NCBI GenBank assembly: GCA_003152695.1
Contig: PMAT01000084.1
Span: forward strand, 1 to 64,000
Length of the DNA: 64,000 nt
Direction of reading: 5' to 3'
Origin: Acidobacteriaceae bacterium
Lineage (GTDB): Bacteria; Acidobacteriota; Terriglobia; Terriglobales; Acidobacteriaceae
The notes below the pieces were generated by a model. That model saw nothing but the letters and a program-made list of their open reading frames with translations. It was not told where the DNA came from and did no database searches. The position numbers and the translations under genes are program-made. Shown in pieces: positions 41,396-50,332 of this stretch (positions are counted from its first letter, which is position 1; every line of letters starts with the position of its first letter).

Positions 41396-44056
41396 ATGCC
41401 GACGAACGTTCTACTGATCGAAGATAATCCGGGCGATGCCCGGCTTATTGCAGAGATGCTGAAGGAAGCTGATGGCGATGGGTTCACGGTGGAGTGCGCC
41501 GCGCGCTTGTCGGTTGGCCTGGAGAAGCTAAGGTCGAACCCTGCCGATGTTGTGCTTCTGGATCTCTCTCTTCCCGACAGTCGCGGACTAGAGACCTTTG
41601 TCCGCTTTCAGTCGAAGTTCCCCCAGCTTCCCGCGGTGATATTGACCGGCCTGAACGATGAGGAAACCGCAGTGCAGGCCGCCCACGCGGGAGCGCAAGA
41701 CTACTTCGTAAAGGGGACCATCGCTGGGCCGGCTTTGGGGCGGTCGCTGAAGTATGCGATCGAACGGAAAAAGGCGCAAGAGACCATTCGACTGCAGGCT
41801 GCGGCGTTGCAGGCGGCGGCCAACTCCATCGTGATTACCGACAACAACGGCACGATACTGTGGTTCAACCAGGCATTTTCGCAGCTCACCGGGTACGCTC
41901 CGGAAGAAGTCCTGGGCAACAATCTCCGGCTGTTGAAGTCGGGCGAACACGAGCGCGCGTTTTATGCCGATCTGTGGGCAACCATCACGTCCGGGAATAC
42001 CTGGCACGGGGAGATCATCAATCGGCGCAAAAATGGAACGGAGTACACCGAGGAGATGACCATCACGCCCGTGCGCATCGGCGGCGGCGAGATCACCCAT
42101 TACGTGGCGATCAAGCAGGATGTCACTTTGCGCAAGATTGCCGACGATAGGTTGCGGCAAGCCGAGGAGAAGTATCGCTCGATTTTTGAAGATGCCGTCA
42201 TTGGAATCTTCCAGAGCACTCCCGACGGCCGTTTCCTGAGTGTCAATCGCGCCTTCGCGCGGATGCTGGGCTACGATTCTCCCGAACAGATGATGGTGGA
42301 AGTTTTGAACATAGGAGGTCAGCTATTTGTCGATGCCGGCGCGCACCAGGAATTGTCGCGTTTGCTGGAAAATAGCAGCGAATTGCACAATTTCGATTTC
42401 GAAATCTATGACAGAGATGGCAAGAAGAAATGGATATCGGCGAACGTGCGTGCCGTAGTGGACGCTGCCGGGAAAGTCATACGTCACGAAGGCGCGGTCG
42501 AAGACATCACCGAACGCAAAGAGGCGGAAGCCATCCAAGAGGAATTGCGAAGGATCGTGGCCAGCATTCCAGGAACTATTTTTGCGTTTCTCATGCGGCC
42601 GGACGGCTCCAGCGCCATACCCTTCGCCAGCTCCGGGCTGCACGATATTTTTGCTCTCGCTCCCGACGATGTAATTGATGACGCCGGCCCGGTGTTGGCG
42701 ACCATTCATCCCGACGATCTCCCCCACTTTAAGGCGACCGTTGCGGATTCGTTCCGCTCGTTGACGCCCTGGCACGACGAGTTTCGTGTGAAGCACCCGA
42801 AACGGGGACTGCTCTGGGTCAAAGTAGATGCCTCGCCGGAACGGGAGCCGGATGGCAGCGTCTTTTGGCATGGATTTCTGATCGATAATACCGAGCGCAA
42901 GCAGCTGGAATCTCAACTTCTGCAGGCGCAGAAAATGGAGGCGGTTGGCCGCTTGGCGGGCGGGGTCTCCCACGACTTCAACAACATCATGGGCATTGTG
43001 ATCGGCTACAGCGATCTGATCGCCGAGGCCATGCCGCCTGCGGATGTGAACCTGCGCCGGATCATAAAGATCAAGGACGCCGCCCAGCGGGCCACCGCGT
43101 TGATTCGTCAGTTGCTGGCCTTTAGCCGCTTGCAGGTATTCGCCCCAAATCTCATGGACCTGAATGTGAGCATTAGTCATCTCGCCGAAATGCTGCCGCG
43201 TCTGCTGGGGGAGGACATCCGACTCATGCTATCGCTGGATCCGGAGCTGTGGACGGTGAAGGCTGATCCCTCGCAGATTGACCAAGTCCTCATGAACCTC
43301 TCCGTCAATGCCCGCGACGCCATGCCGCACGGTGGCAAGCTGGTGATTGAGACGCACAATGTCGAACTTGACGAGTCTTGTGCCAGCGCGCATCCGGGTG
43401 TGCCACCCGGTCCCTTCGCCGTGATCTGCGTTTCTGACACCGGCACCGGCATTAGCTCGGAAGTGATGCCGCGCATCTTCGATCCATTTTTTACGACCAA
43501 GGAGATGGGAAAAGGAACCGGCCTGGGTCTGTCCACGGTTTACGGGATTGTCAGACAAAGCGGAGGTTTCATAGCAGTCGACACCAAAGTACCGGGCGGT
43601 ACGACCTTCAAAATATACCTGCCGAGCCAGAGTGGACTGGCCCATGTGACCCCTCCCAAGAAAGTGAATACGCAACCCAGGACGGTGGCCTCGAAAACGA
43701 TTCTGCTGGCCGAGGACGACTCTGCCTTGCGGGAGATTGTAAGTATCCAGTTGGAAGAATTGGGTTACACCGTGCTCGCGGCCAGCAACGGTCGGGAAGC
43801 CATCCGCATGGCCGAAAAACAAGAAGGGCCAATCGATCTGCTGCTTACCGATGTGGTGATGCCCGGCATGAGCGGCCGCCAACTGGCCGATAGGCTCAAG
43901 CAGAAAATCCCGGTGCTGAAGGTGCTGTTTGTTTCCGGCTACAGCGGTGACATGATCTTGCGGGACGGCACCCTGGAGCCCGGAGCTTACTTTGCCAATA
44001 AGCCCCTCACGAAAACCGCCCTGGATGAGAAGTTGCACAGCATCTTCAGGGCCTAA
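41396..44056 (+). CDS. Hybrid kinase: REC-PAS-PAS-PAS-HK-REC
   Basis: An 886-residue cytosolic protein. An N-terminal receiver (LLIEDNPGDARL, Asp in VVLLDLSLP) is followed by three PAS-like units, a HisKA of the NtrB-like class (GGVSHDFNNIMGIVIGY), a HATPase domain (NARDAMPHGG, DTGTGI, GTGLGLSTVYGIV) and a C-terminal receiver (LLAEDDSALRE, Asp in LLLTDVVMPGMSG). The start has GGGAGGG upstream. The double-receiver layout suggests it both receives and passes phosphate. It follows the Rcp regulator by 19 nt and precedes the NtrC-type activator, a likely output partner. Confidence 0.9.
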   Translation: MPTNVLLIEDNPGDARLIAEMLKEADGDGFTVECAARLSVGLEKLRSNPADVVLLDLSLPDSRGLETFVRFQSKFPQLPAVILTGLNDEETAVQAAHAGAQDYFVKGTIAGPALGRSLKYAIERKKAQETIRLQAAALQAAANSIVITDNNGTILWFNQAFSQLTGYAPEEVLGNNLRLLKSGEHERAFYADLWATITSGNTWHGEIINRRKNGTEYTEEMTITPVRIGGGEITHYVAIKQDVTLRKIADDRLRQAEEKYRSIFEDAVIGIFQSTPDGRFLSVNRAFARMLGYDSPEQMMVEVLNIGGQLFVDAGAHQELSRLLENSSELHNFDFEIYDRDGKKKWISANVRAVVDAAGKVIRHEGAVEDITERKEAEAIQEELRRIVASIPGTIFAFLMRPDGSSAIPFASSGLHDIFALAPDDVIDDAGPVLATIHPDDLPHFKATVADSFRSLTPWHDEFRVKHPKRGLLWVKVDASPEREPDGSVFWHGFLIDNTERKQLESQLLQAQKMEAVGRLAGGVSHDFNNIMGIVIGYSDLIAEAMPPADVNLRRIIKIKDAAQRATALIRQLLAFSRLQVFAPNLMDLNVSISHLAEMLPRLLGEDIRLMLSLDPELWTVKADPSQIDQVLMNLSVNARDAMPHGGKLVIETHNVELDESCASAHPGVPPGPFAVICVSDTGTGISSEVMPRIFDPFFTTKEMGKGTGLGLSTVYGIVRQSGGFIAVDTKVPGGTTFKIYLPSQSGLAHVTPPKKVNTQPRTVASKTILLAEDDSALREIVSIQLEELGYTVLAASNGREAIRMAEKQEGPIDLLLTDVVMPGMSGRQLADRLKQKIPVLKVLFVSGYSGDMILRDGTLEPGAYFANKPLTKTALDEKLHSIFRA

Positions 44057-44139
44057 GAAGAAAGCTGGCTAACCCCTGGCTTTCTGCCCAAAGGGGAATT
44101 CCCCAAAGATCGGGAGAATTCTCGGCGAGAGAGATTCCA

Positions 44140-45546
44140 ATGAAGGAACTAGAACACGTGAAGCAAGCTGGATCGCGCGAATCGCAAGTGACGGTGCTGG
44201 CGATCGACGACGAGTCCGACTTCCTGGAGTTTGTCGGGGAGGCCATATCTTCTGAAAGCGTGGATTTTATTTCGACCACGAACCCGGAAGAGGCGCTGGC
44301 CATCGTCCACAAGCGGCATCCCCCGGTCATCCTGCTGGATTTGAATATGCCTACGGCCCCGGGGATGGACGTTCTAGAGCGTATTCTCGGGATCGATCCC
44401 AATATCGATGTCGTGATGCTGACCGCAGACTACTCCACCGAATCAGCGGTGCGGGCCATTCAACAGGGAGCGTGCGATTACCTGGTGAAGCCCATCGGGG
44501 TCGAGCGTTTGCGGGAACGCGTCGGCTTGTTACTGGAAGAAGCGCGGCGCCGCGAGCATCGCCACCGACTGGAGGAGGACGTCTACCAGTCCCTCCAGTT
44601 TGAGGGCATGGTAGGACAAAGTCCGATCATGCAGGAAGTCTTCGTCGCCATACGCCGCATCGCGCCGCATTTTCGGACGGTGTTGATTGGCGGCGCCACC
44701 GGAACCGGCAAGGAGTTGGTGGCCCGCGCCCTGCACCGGCTGAGTCCCGTGGCTGGCAAGCCCTTGGTGGTTTGCAACTGTGCCGCGATCACGGAAACGC
44801 TGCTGGAGAGTGAGTTGTTCGGGTCCGTCCGGGGAGCCTTCACGGGAGCCAGCCAGGACCGCATTGGTTTGATAGAAGCCGCGCATGGCGGGGTGTTGTT
44901 TATGGATGAAATCGGCGAGATGTCGCAGGCCATGCAGGCGAAACTGTTGCGCGTGTTTCAGAACCAAGAGGTGCGGCAGGTCGGAGCCACGGCTTCTCGC
45001 AAGGTAGACGTCCGCGTGATCGCCTCAACCCACCGCGACCTGCGCAAAATGGTGTCGCAGGGACAATTTCGTGAGGATTTGTATTACCGGCTTTCCATGA
45101 TCGAAATCAAGCTGCCGTCGCTGGCAGAACGCAAAGAAGACCTGCACCTGCTGGAGCAGGACATTCTTCGCCGTTGTGCGACGGAATTGCAGAAGCCGGT
45201 CGCCGCCCTCACCCGCCGGGCGCAGACCGTGCTGTCACGCCATTCCTGGCCGGGAAATATTCGGGAACTCGAAAACGTTCTGGGACGCGCCTGCATGATG
45301 GCAACGACCAACACCATAGACGTCCGCGATCTTCCCGATTCCGTGAAGATCATAGTTGCCGGCAACGGGGACGAGGTGTTGGTGCCGTTGGCGGATGTGC
45401 AGAGAAGGCACATTGAGCGCGTGCTGCAGAGCGTGGATGGCAACAAGGCGCGCGCCGGAGAGATCCTTCAGATCAGCCGCTCCAGTCTCTATCGAATCCT
45501 GCAGGAGTCCAGCGACTCCCCCCGGAATACCTTATTGGACTCTTAA
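44140..45546 (+). CDS. NtrC-family sigma-54 activator
   Basis: A 468-residue enhancer-binding protein. Receiver domain with Asp67 (LLDLNMPTAPG), AAA+ domain with Walker A GATGTGKE (185-192), the sigma-54-contacting GAFTGA loop (232-237), Walker B VLFMDEIGEM, and a Fis-type helix-turn-helix at the C-terminus (SVDGNKARAGEILQISRSSLYRIL). It is complete and likely active with sigma-54. It follows the hybrid kinase by 83 nt. A broken copy of its last ~45 codons lies at 56039-56179. Candidate targets are not identifiable without -24/-12 scanning; none was obvious in front of the nearby RiPP genes, which have a sigma-70 promoter. Confidence 0.93.
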   Translation: MKELEHVKQAGSRESQVTVLAIDDESDFLEFVGEAISSESVDFISTTNPEEALAIVHKRHPPVILLDLNMPTAPGMDVLERILGIDPNIDVVMLTADYSTESAVRAIQQGACDYLVKPIGVERLRERVGLLLEEARRREHRHRLEEDVYQSLQFEGMVGQSPIMQEVFVAIRRIAPHFRTVLIGGATGTGKELVARALHRLSPVAGKPLVVCNCAAITETLLESELFGSVRGAFTGASQDRIGLIEAAHGGVLFMDEIGEMSQAMQAKLLRVFQNQEVRQVGATASRKVDVRVIASTHRDLRKMVSQGQFREDLYYRLSMIEIKLPSLAERKEDLHLLEQDILRRCATELQKPVAALTRRAQTVLSRHSWPGNIRELENVLGRACMMATTNTIDVRDLPDSVKIIVAGNGDEVLVPLADVQRRHIERVLQSVDGNKARAGEILQISRSSLYRILQESSDSPRNTLLDS

Positions 45547-45690
45547 AGCTTGGAGTGTCAGTGTTAAGGCCGACCGGCGACCCGGCGACTTCAAGCTTGT
45601 CTCCCGAGTTGTGCCTCGATTTATTAGGACCAGCATGCGCGGGCCGCATCCGCTGCAACGTCCTGCGCCGGACTATAATTGGGCGTACCG

Positions 45691-48288
45691 ATGGCCGTAG
45701 TCCAAGGCACGATTCTCGGGCAGTATGAAATTCTCTCGCCCCTGGGCGTGGGCGGAATGGGCGAGGTGTATCGCGCGCGTGACACCCGGCTGGAACGAGA
45801 GGTCGCGATCAAGGTCCTGCCCGAGTCCGTCACCTCCGACGCCGGCCGCTTGTACCGCTTCGAAGTTGAAGCGCGAGCCGCAGCGGCTTTGAACCATCCC
45901 AACATTCTTGCGGTGTACCAGATGGCGACGCACGAGGGTGTGTCGTACCTTGTGTCGGAACTATTGGAGGGCGAAACGCTGCGCGACCGGCTCCGGCGCG
46001 GGCCGATACCGCTGCGCAAGGCCATCGACTACGGCGTGCAGATCGCGGACGGTTTGGCGGCAGCGCACGAAAGAGGCATCGTCCATCGCGACCTGAAACC
46101 GGAGAACCTGTTCCTCAACAAGGATGGACGGGCCAAGATTCTCGACTTCGGCCTGGCCAAGCTCGTCCCTGCTCCCGTTGCATCTCCCGACGGTCGAACC
46201 GTTACGCTCCCGGAGGAAACCGAACCTGGCGTGGTGGTGGGAACCGTGGGCTATATGTCTCCTGAGCAGGTGCGCGGAGGGAATGCCGACCACCGCTCTG
46301 ACATCTTTGCGTTCGGCACAATTCTCTACGAGATGGTCACGGGGAAACGGGCGTTTCGCAAACCAACTTCGCCGGAAACCATGGTCGCGATTTTGAACGA
46401 AGACCCACCGCCGATCTCGCAGCTTGCGCCCGACACGCCTGCGGGGGTGCAGAAAGTCGTGCAACGCTGCCTCGAGAAGGATCCGGAGCAGAGGTTCTAC
46501 TCGGCCCACGATTTGGCTTTCGCGCTGGAAGCACTATCGGATTGGGCCATCTCGCCACGCCCTTTTGGTCGTGCGCAGCAGAGCACGAAGCCCAATCGCA
46601 TGCGGTTTGCAACCGCCGGGGTCTCGCTGGTGCTTATGCTCGGCGCTGCGGTATTAGCTTATTTGTGGATACGGCCCGAACCAGTGCCCAAGGTGTCCAA
46701 TTACGTCCAGCTTACGCATGACGGCAAGCATAAATGGTTGGCCGGAACGGACGGTTCGAGGCTTTACCTGAGTTATGGTGCATACGCTTCCCGCAGTATT
46801 GCCGAAATTTCGATCTCGGGTGGGAATCTCAGCAGGATCCCGACGCTTTCTCCCAATATGGAGGTTGCTGACGTTTCACCGGACGGGGCGGAACTTCTCG
46901 TGGTGGATGCGCAGGGCAATCCTGACACGGGGCCGCTCTGGAGTCTGCCTGTTCTGGGTGGTTCCCCGCGCCGATTGGGCGACATTGTGGGAATTGACGG
47001 CACGTGGTCGCCCGACGGCAAGATGCTGGCTTACTGTAAAGGGAACGAATTGTTCCTGGCGAAGGCGGACGGCACCGAATCCCGTAAGTTGGTCACGATG
47101 AAGGACTCTGACCTTATCTATCATGCCTCCTGGTCGCCCGACGGGAGGCATTTGCGATTCGATGTGCAGAACCCTGCGGACGGCTCGCGCTTTCTTTGGG
47201 AGACTACGGTGGACGGTACAGACTTGCATCGCTTGCTTCCCGGTTGGAACAAACCGCCTGATTCGGACTGCTGCGGCAGATGGACGGCCGACGGGAAGTA
47301 CTTCGTCTTCGTGTCGCGCGGACAAATTTGGGCCCTGCCGCGAAAGGGTAGTTTGCTTCACTCCGGACCCCAGCCCATTCCACTGACTTCCAGTCCTCTG
47401 TGGTTGACCTCCCCACTTCCCAGCAGAGACGGCAAGAAGCTCTTCGTAGTCGGCCGGACGTTCTCGGGCGAGTTGACGCGCTTCGACGTGAAATCGGGCC
47501 AGTTCGCGCCCGTTCTCGGGGGCATTTCAGCCGAATATGTTGCCTTCTCGCGGGATGGCCATTGGGTGGCTTACGTTTCCTATCCCGGAGGCACCCTGTG
47601 GCGCAGCAAAGCGGACGGGAGCGAGCGACTGCAACTGACCTATCCGCCCAACTATGCCATGCTGCCTCGCTGGTCGCCGGACGGCAAGAAGATCGTGTAC
47701 TTTGAAAACATTGCCGACAAGCCTTCCAGAATCTACGAGGTTTCACCCGAGGGAGGAATTCCCCGGCAGCTGATGCCGGACGATCCACAACCGCAATGGG
47801 ACCCGAACTGGTCGCCGGACGGGAGCAAGATCGTCTTCGGTGGCGCACCGTACAATGCTGCATCGGCTGTCCGCATCCTCGACTTGGCGAGCGGCAAAGT
47901 CTCCACGCTGCCCGGATCGCAGGGCCTCTTCCAGCCCCGCTGGTCCCCTGACGGAAGATACATTCCCGCGGTATCGTCTGACTCGAAGACCCTTTGGCTG
48001 TTCGATTTCCAGACCCAGAAATGGACTGAGGTCGCCGAGGGCACGTTGGGTTGGCTGAATTGGTCGAAGGACGGCCAGTACCTGCAGATTCTCGATAGCA
48101 GCGGAACGGGTGCCGTTCTCAGGATTCGGCTCAGCGACCGAACGATAGAACGCGTGGTAGACCTGAAAAACTTCTCCTACACGGGCCACTTATGGACTGG
48201 GCTGGCTATCGCGCCCGACGATTCGCCGTTGCTGCTCCGCGACGTCGGAGACCAGGGCGTCTACGCCCTCGACTGGGAAGCGCCGTAA
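45691..48288 (+). CDS. Ser/Thr protein kinase with TolB/WD40-like sensor
   Basis: An 865-residue membrane kinase of the bacterial PknB type. The glycine loop LGVGGMGEVYRARD (18-31), Lys41 in VAIKVL, catalytic HRDLKPEN (Asp134) and DFG (152-154) are intact, so it should be active. One transmembrane helix lies near 308-331. The outer part is a WD40/TolB-like propeller of repeated SPDG units (WSPDGRHLRFD, WSPDGKKIVYF, WSPDGSKIVFGG, WSPDGRYIP). This fusion is frequent in Acidobacteriota. The ATG at 45691 is preferred to an in-frame TTG at 45679. It lies between the NtrC gene and the RiPP operon. Confidence 0.92.
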   Translation: MAVVQGTILGQYEILSPLGVGGMGEVYRARDTRLEREVAIKVLPESVTSDAGRLYRFEVEARAAAALNHPNILAVYQMATHEGVSYLVSELLEGETLRDRLRRGPIPLRKAIDYGVQIADGLAAAHERGIVHRDLKPENLFLNKDGRAKILDFGLAKLVPAPVASPDGRTVTLPEETEPGVVVGTVGYMSPEQVRGGNADHRSDIFAFGTILYEMVTGKRAFRKPTSPETMVAILNEDPPPISQLAPDTPAGVQKVVQRCLEKDPEQRFYSAHDLAFALEALSDWAISPRPFGRAQQSTKPNRMRFATAGVSLVLMLGAAVLAYLWIRPEPVPKVSNYVQLTHDGKHKWLAGTDGSRLYLSYGAYASRSIAEISISGGNLSRIPTLSPNMEVADVSPDGAELLVVDAQGNPDTGPLWSLPVLGGSPRRLGDIVGIDGTWSPDGKMLAYCKGNELFLAKADGTESRKLVTMKDSDLIYHASWSPDGRHLRFDVQNPADGSRFLWETTVDGTDLHRLLPGWNKPPDSDCCGRWTADGKYFVFVSRGQIWALPRKGSLLHSGPQPIPLTSSPLWLTSPLPSRDGKKLFVVGRTFSGELTRFDVKSGQFAPVLGGISAEYVAFSRDGHWVAYVSYPGGTLWRSKADGSERLQLTYPPNYAMLPRWSPDGKKIVYFENIADKPSRIYEVSPEGGIPRQLMPDDPQPQWDPNWSPDGSKIVFGGAPYNAASAVRILDLASGKVSTLPGSQGLFQPRWSPDGRYIPAVSSDSKTLWLFDFQTQKWTEVAEGTLGWLNWSKDGQYLQILDSSGTGAVLRIRLSDRTIERVVDLKNFSYTGHLWTGLAIAPDDSPLLLRDVGDQGVYALDWEAP

Positions 48289-48497
48289 ACGGCGCGGTTC
48301 CATTTGAGAGGATGGGTTTCACCCACGGGCACCCTTTCCCGCTGCTGCCATCCGTGCAGCTTCTTGCAGTGCTTTCGGTCTCCCGGTCTTCGCGCAGGTT
48401 GTTTCTCAGTGTGAGCGGGTCCCTGGGTGCATGACTCGGGATGAATTCGGAATTGACTTCGGTCGACGTTAGGCCTCCGACGGCCCCGCAAAATCCT

Positions 48498-48526
48498 TTG
48501 CATGCGAAGACAATCGGCGCTATAGT
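48498..48526 (+). promoter_or_regulatory. Sigma-70 promoter of the RiPP operon
   Basis: TTGCAT (48498-48503), 17 nt, TATAGT (48521-48526). The predicted start near 48533 gives a ~45-nt leader before the precursor ATG at 48578. The gap from the kinase stop (48288) holds no gene or other strong signal. Confidence 0.6.
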
Positions 48527-48577
48527 GCCATCGTCCGCCAGATTGAGTCCCGTCTAGCGGCGAGCGAGGTAGAACGT

Positions 48578-48964
48578 ATGGCCTTTGACGTGAAAGAATT
48601 GATGATTGACATTACTAAGGCTCAGGAAGGGCAGCTACTCTGCCACCCCAGCGTAATCACCCCCACCGTGGGTTGCGGATACTACAGCTGTCACCCTACG
48701 ATGTTCGTTTGCCACCCCAGTGTGCGAACGACAACGTTGTTGCTGTGCAGGTTTGGCACCTACACATGTTTTGGCGGATCGATTCTGACCTGCGGTGGAA
48801 CGATTTATTGCGCTGGTACAGAAGAGCCGACGATCCTTTTCCAAGGCATTGACCATGAAACCCTGAAAGCGGTCAAGGCCCAGCTGCATGAAGCTCTGAA
48901 AGAAGTGGACGAGCACGAAAAGCGTTTAGCCGAGACCGCTAAGCAGCCGGGAAAGGAAAAATAG
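48578..48964 (+). CDS. Eight-cysteine RiPP precursor-like protein
   Basis: A 128-residue protein with an unusual split. Residues 1-21 are a short acidic/hydrophobic helix-like start (MAFDVKELMIDITKAQ). Residues 22-81 hold eight Cys (22, 33, 38, 45, 57, 64, 72, 78) interspersed with 14 Ser/Thr and little charge, and repeat a CHPS/CHPT motif three times. Residues 90-128 are a charged amphipathic helix. The Cys-Ser/Thr-rich part is the expected target of lanthionine or thioether chemistry, and the helix may be a C-terminal follower. The next two genes encode a phospholyase-like and a kinase-cyclase protein. There is no signal peptide or obvious exporter. GAGG precedes the ATG. A structural Cys-rich protein unrelated to them remains possible. 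Confidence 0.55.
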   Translation: MAFDVKELMIDITKAQEGQLLCHPSVITPTVGCGYYSCHPTMFVCHPSVRTTTLLLCRFGTYTCFGGSILTCGGTIYCAGTEEPTILFQGIDHETLKAVKAQLHEALKEVDEHEKRLAETAKQPGKEK

Positions 48965-49108
48965 AGGCTCGCAAAAGCGGCCTCCGCACAGTGATGACGT
49001 TGCGGCATGGCTGACGGCGTGAACCATTGCACCTCGCTGAGCGGAAGCGACTGTTCAGGTACTCTCCGCTCAGTGTTTTGTTGTTCAGTCTATTCAAGAC
49101 AATCCGCC

Positions 49109-50326
49109 ATGAAAAAGGGTTCGTCCGATAACGTCCTGGAATCGGTTTTCGCCGCGAATCCCAAGTATGAATTAGTATTGTTCGACCGCCTTCCCGCCGA
49201 GCAGCGCGAGATGCTGAAGGATCTCCTGAAAGATCCCAATTTCTACGGTGTTCTTCGCCCGCTTGAGAAGTCCGGCCTGGGGGTGAAATCGGTTTCGCGA
49301 GACACCGCCCTGCTTTATTTGACACTCCAGCAACCGGGTCGGCTCCCCGCGTACGTGCGAGCGACCCTCGGAGACCGGTGCAATCAAGAGATCACGCGGC
49401 TTGTTCTGGACGGCGTGCTGGCCCTCGAACGGGAGGGCAAGTTTCTCTCCGGGTCCGAGGCCGCCGCGCTGATTTGCGCCGCCAAGGAGGAATCGACCGC
49501 CACCTCCACGGTCGAAGGATTCCTGGAGCGCCTTTCCTTGGACGCTCTTCGCTACGGCCAGAGTTTGCGCCTGACTGATCCCATGGTGCTTTCGTCCCGT
49601 CTCTACGGGTACAATCGCACCCCGCTCTCCCCTTTTTGGAGCCGAATTCTTCCCAACGCTGACACCGTCGCCGATTATCTGGGCATCCGGGAAGGCAGTT
49701 CCCGGGCATTGCTTGACCGCGAGTGGTCGAGGGTACGCAATCCCGCCGCTAACGACGGCTGGCTTGCCTGGCAGTCACGCCGTCTTGGCACCAGGGCTGC
49801 TTTCGGCGACCGTGCAACGATCCAATGCAAACTGTATATAAGTCCGAAAACCGATAACTTGCCCCAGGTCTTTCCCTTGATTCTTGCTGCGCTGAGCCGG
49901 ACTCGGGTGCAACACTTCAAGGTCGGGAAGGATGCCCCAGGGTTGCTGCGCCCGGACAAGATGGTGGCCTACTTCGGCAGCTACAACGACTTGATGGATG
50001 CTGCAGAACAATTGAAAAAGGAGCTGGGGGACTGCCCGGCACAGGGCGTCCCGTTTACGGCGGAACTGGCCGGTGATGGCTTGCTTTCGTGGGGTGTCGA
50101 TCCGCCTGCCGAGGAGCAGGCGCTGCCCTGGATAGGGCGAGAGAGTTGGCGGCTGTGGGTGACCAACCGTCTCGCTGTAGCCTTGATCGCAGCCAGTACG
50201 GATAACACCGCAAATCTAGAGCCATGGCAATTCGCCCTGCAACGACTCCAGTTCGAGGGTGTCAATACACGCTCCTGGACCCCCGCCGGCACTGAACGGA
50301 AGCCTAGTCTTGGCGAGGAGAATTAG
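49109..50326 (+). CDS. HopA1/phosphothreonine-lyase-like RiPP enzyme (candidate)
   Basis: A 405-residue protein. Residues 66-118 look like a winged-helix recognition element (LTLQQPGRLPAYVRATLG, then LVLDGVLALEREGKFLSGSEA). Residues 195-335 have the pattern I associate with HopA1/LanY-type proteins: KLYISPK (Lys241), QHFKVG (Lys271), LLRPDKMVAYF (Arg281, Lys284) and GVPFTAELAGDGLLSWG. In class V lanthipeptide systems a HopA1 protein removes phosphate from phospho-Ser/Thr to give dehydro residues. It is not a LanB dehydratase: the LanB signatures are absent. The ATG at 49109 is used; the frame is open to 49007, which would add 34 residues containing four cysteines. Assignment rests on pattern recognition. 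Confidence 0.5.
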   Translation: MKKGSSDNVLESVFAANPKYELVLFDRLPAEQREMLKDLLKDPNFYGVLRPLEKSGLGVKSVSRDTALLYLTLQQPGRLPAYVRATLGDRCNQEITRLVLDGVLALEREGKFLSGSEAAALICAAKEESTATSTVEGFLERLSLDALRYGQSLRLTDPMVLSSRLYGYNRTPLSPFWSRILPNADTVADYLGIREGSSRALLDREWSRVRNPAANDGWLAWQSRRLGTRAAFGDRATIQCKLYISPKTDNLPQVFPLILAALSRTRVQHFKVGKDAPGLLRPDKMVAYFGSYNDLMDAAEQLKKELGDCPAQGVPFTAELAGDGLLSWGVDPPAEEQALPWIGRESWRLWVTNRLAVALIAASTDNTANLEPWQFALQRLQFEGVNTRSWTPAGTERKPSLGEEN

Positions 50327-50332
50327 CGTTTC

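Noticed and set aside
48289..48577. Sigma-54 (-24/-12) promoter ahead of the RiPP genes, linked to the NtrC gene
   Set aside because: A GG...GC pair near 48324 has the wrong 11-nt spacing, while a good sigma-70 promoter is present at 48498-48526.
49109..50326. LanB-type glutamyl-tRNA-dependent dehydratase or thiopeptide-type protein
   Set aside because: The characteristic LanB C-terminal HLRxR-like motifs are missing and the size is too small for a dehydratase. The kinase-cyclase next to it points to phosphate chemistry.
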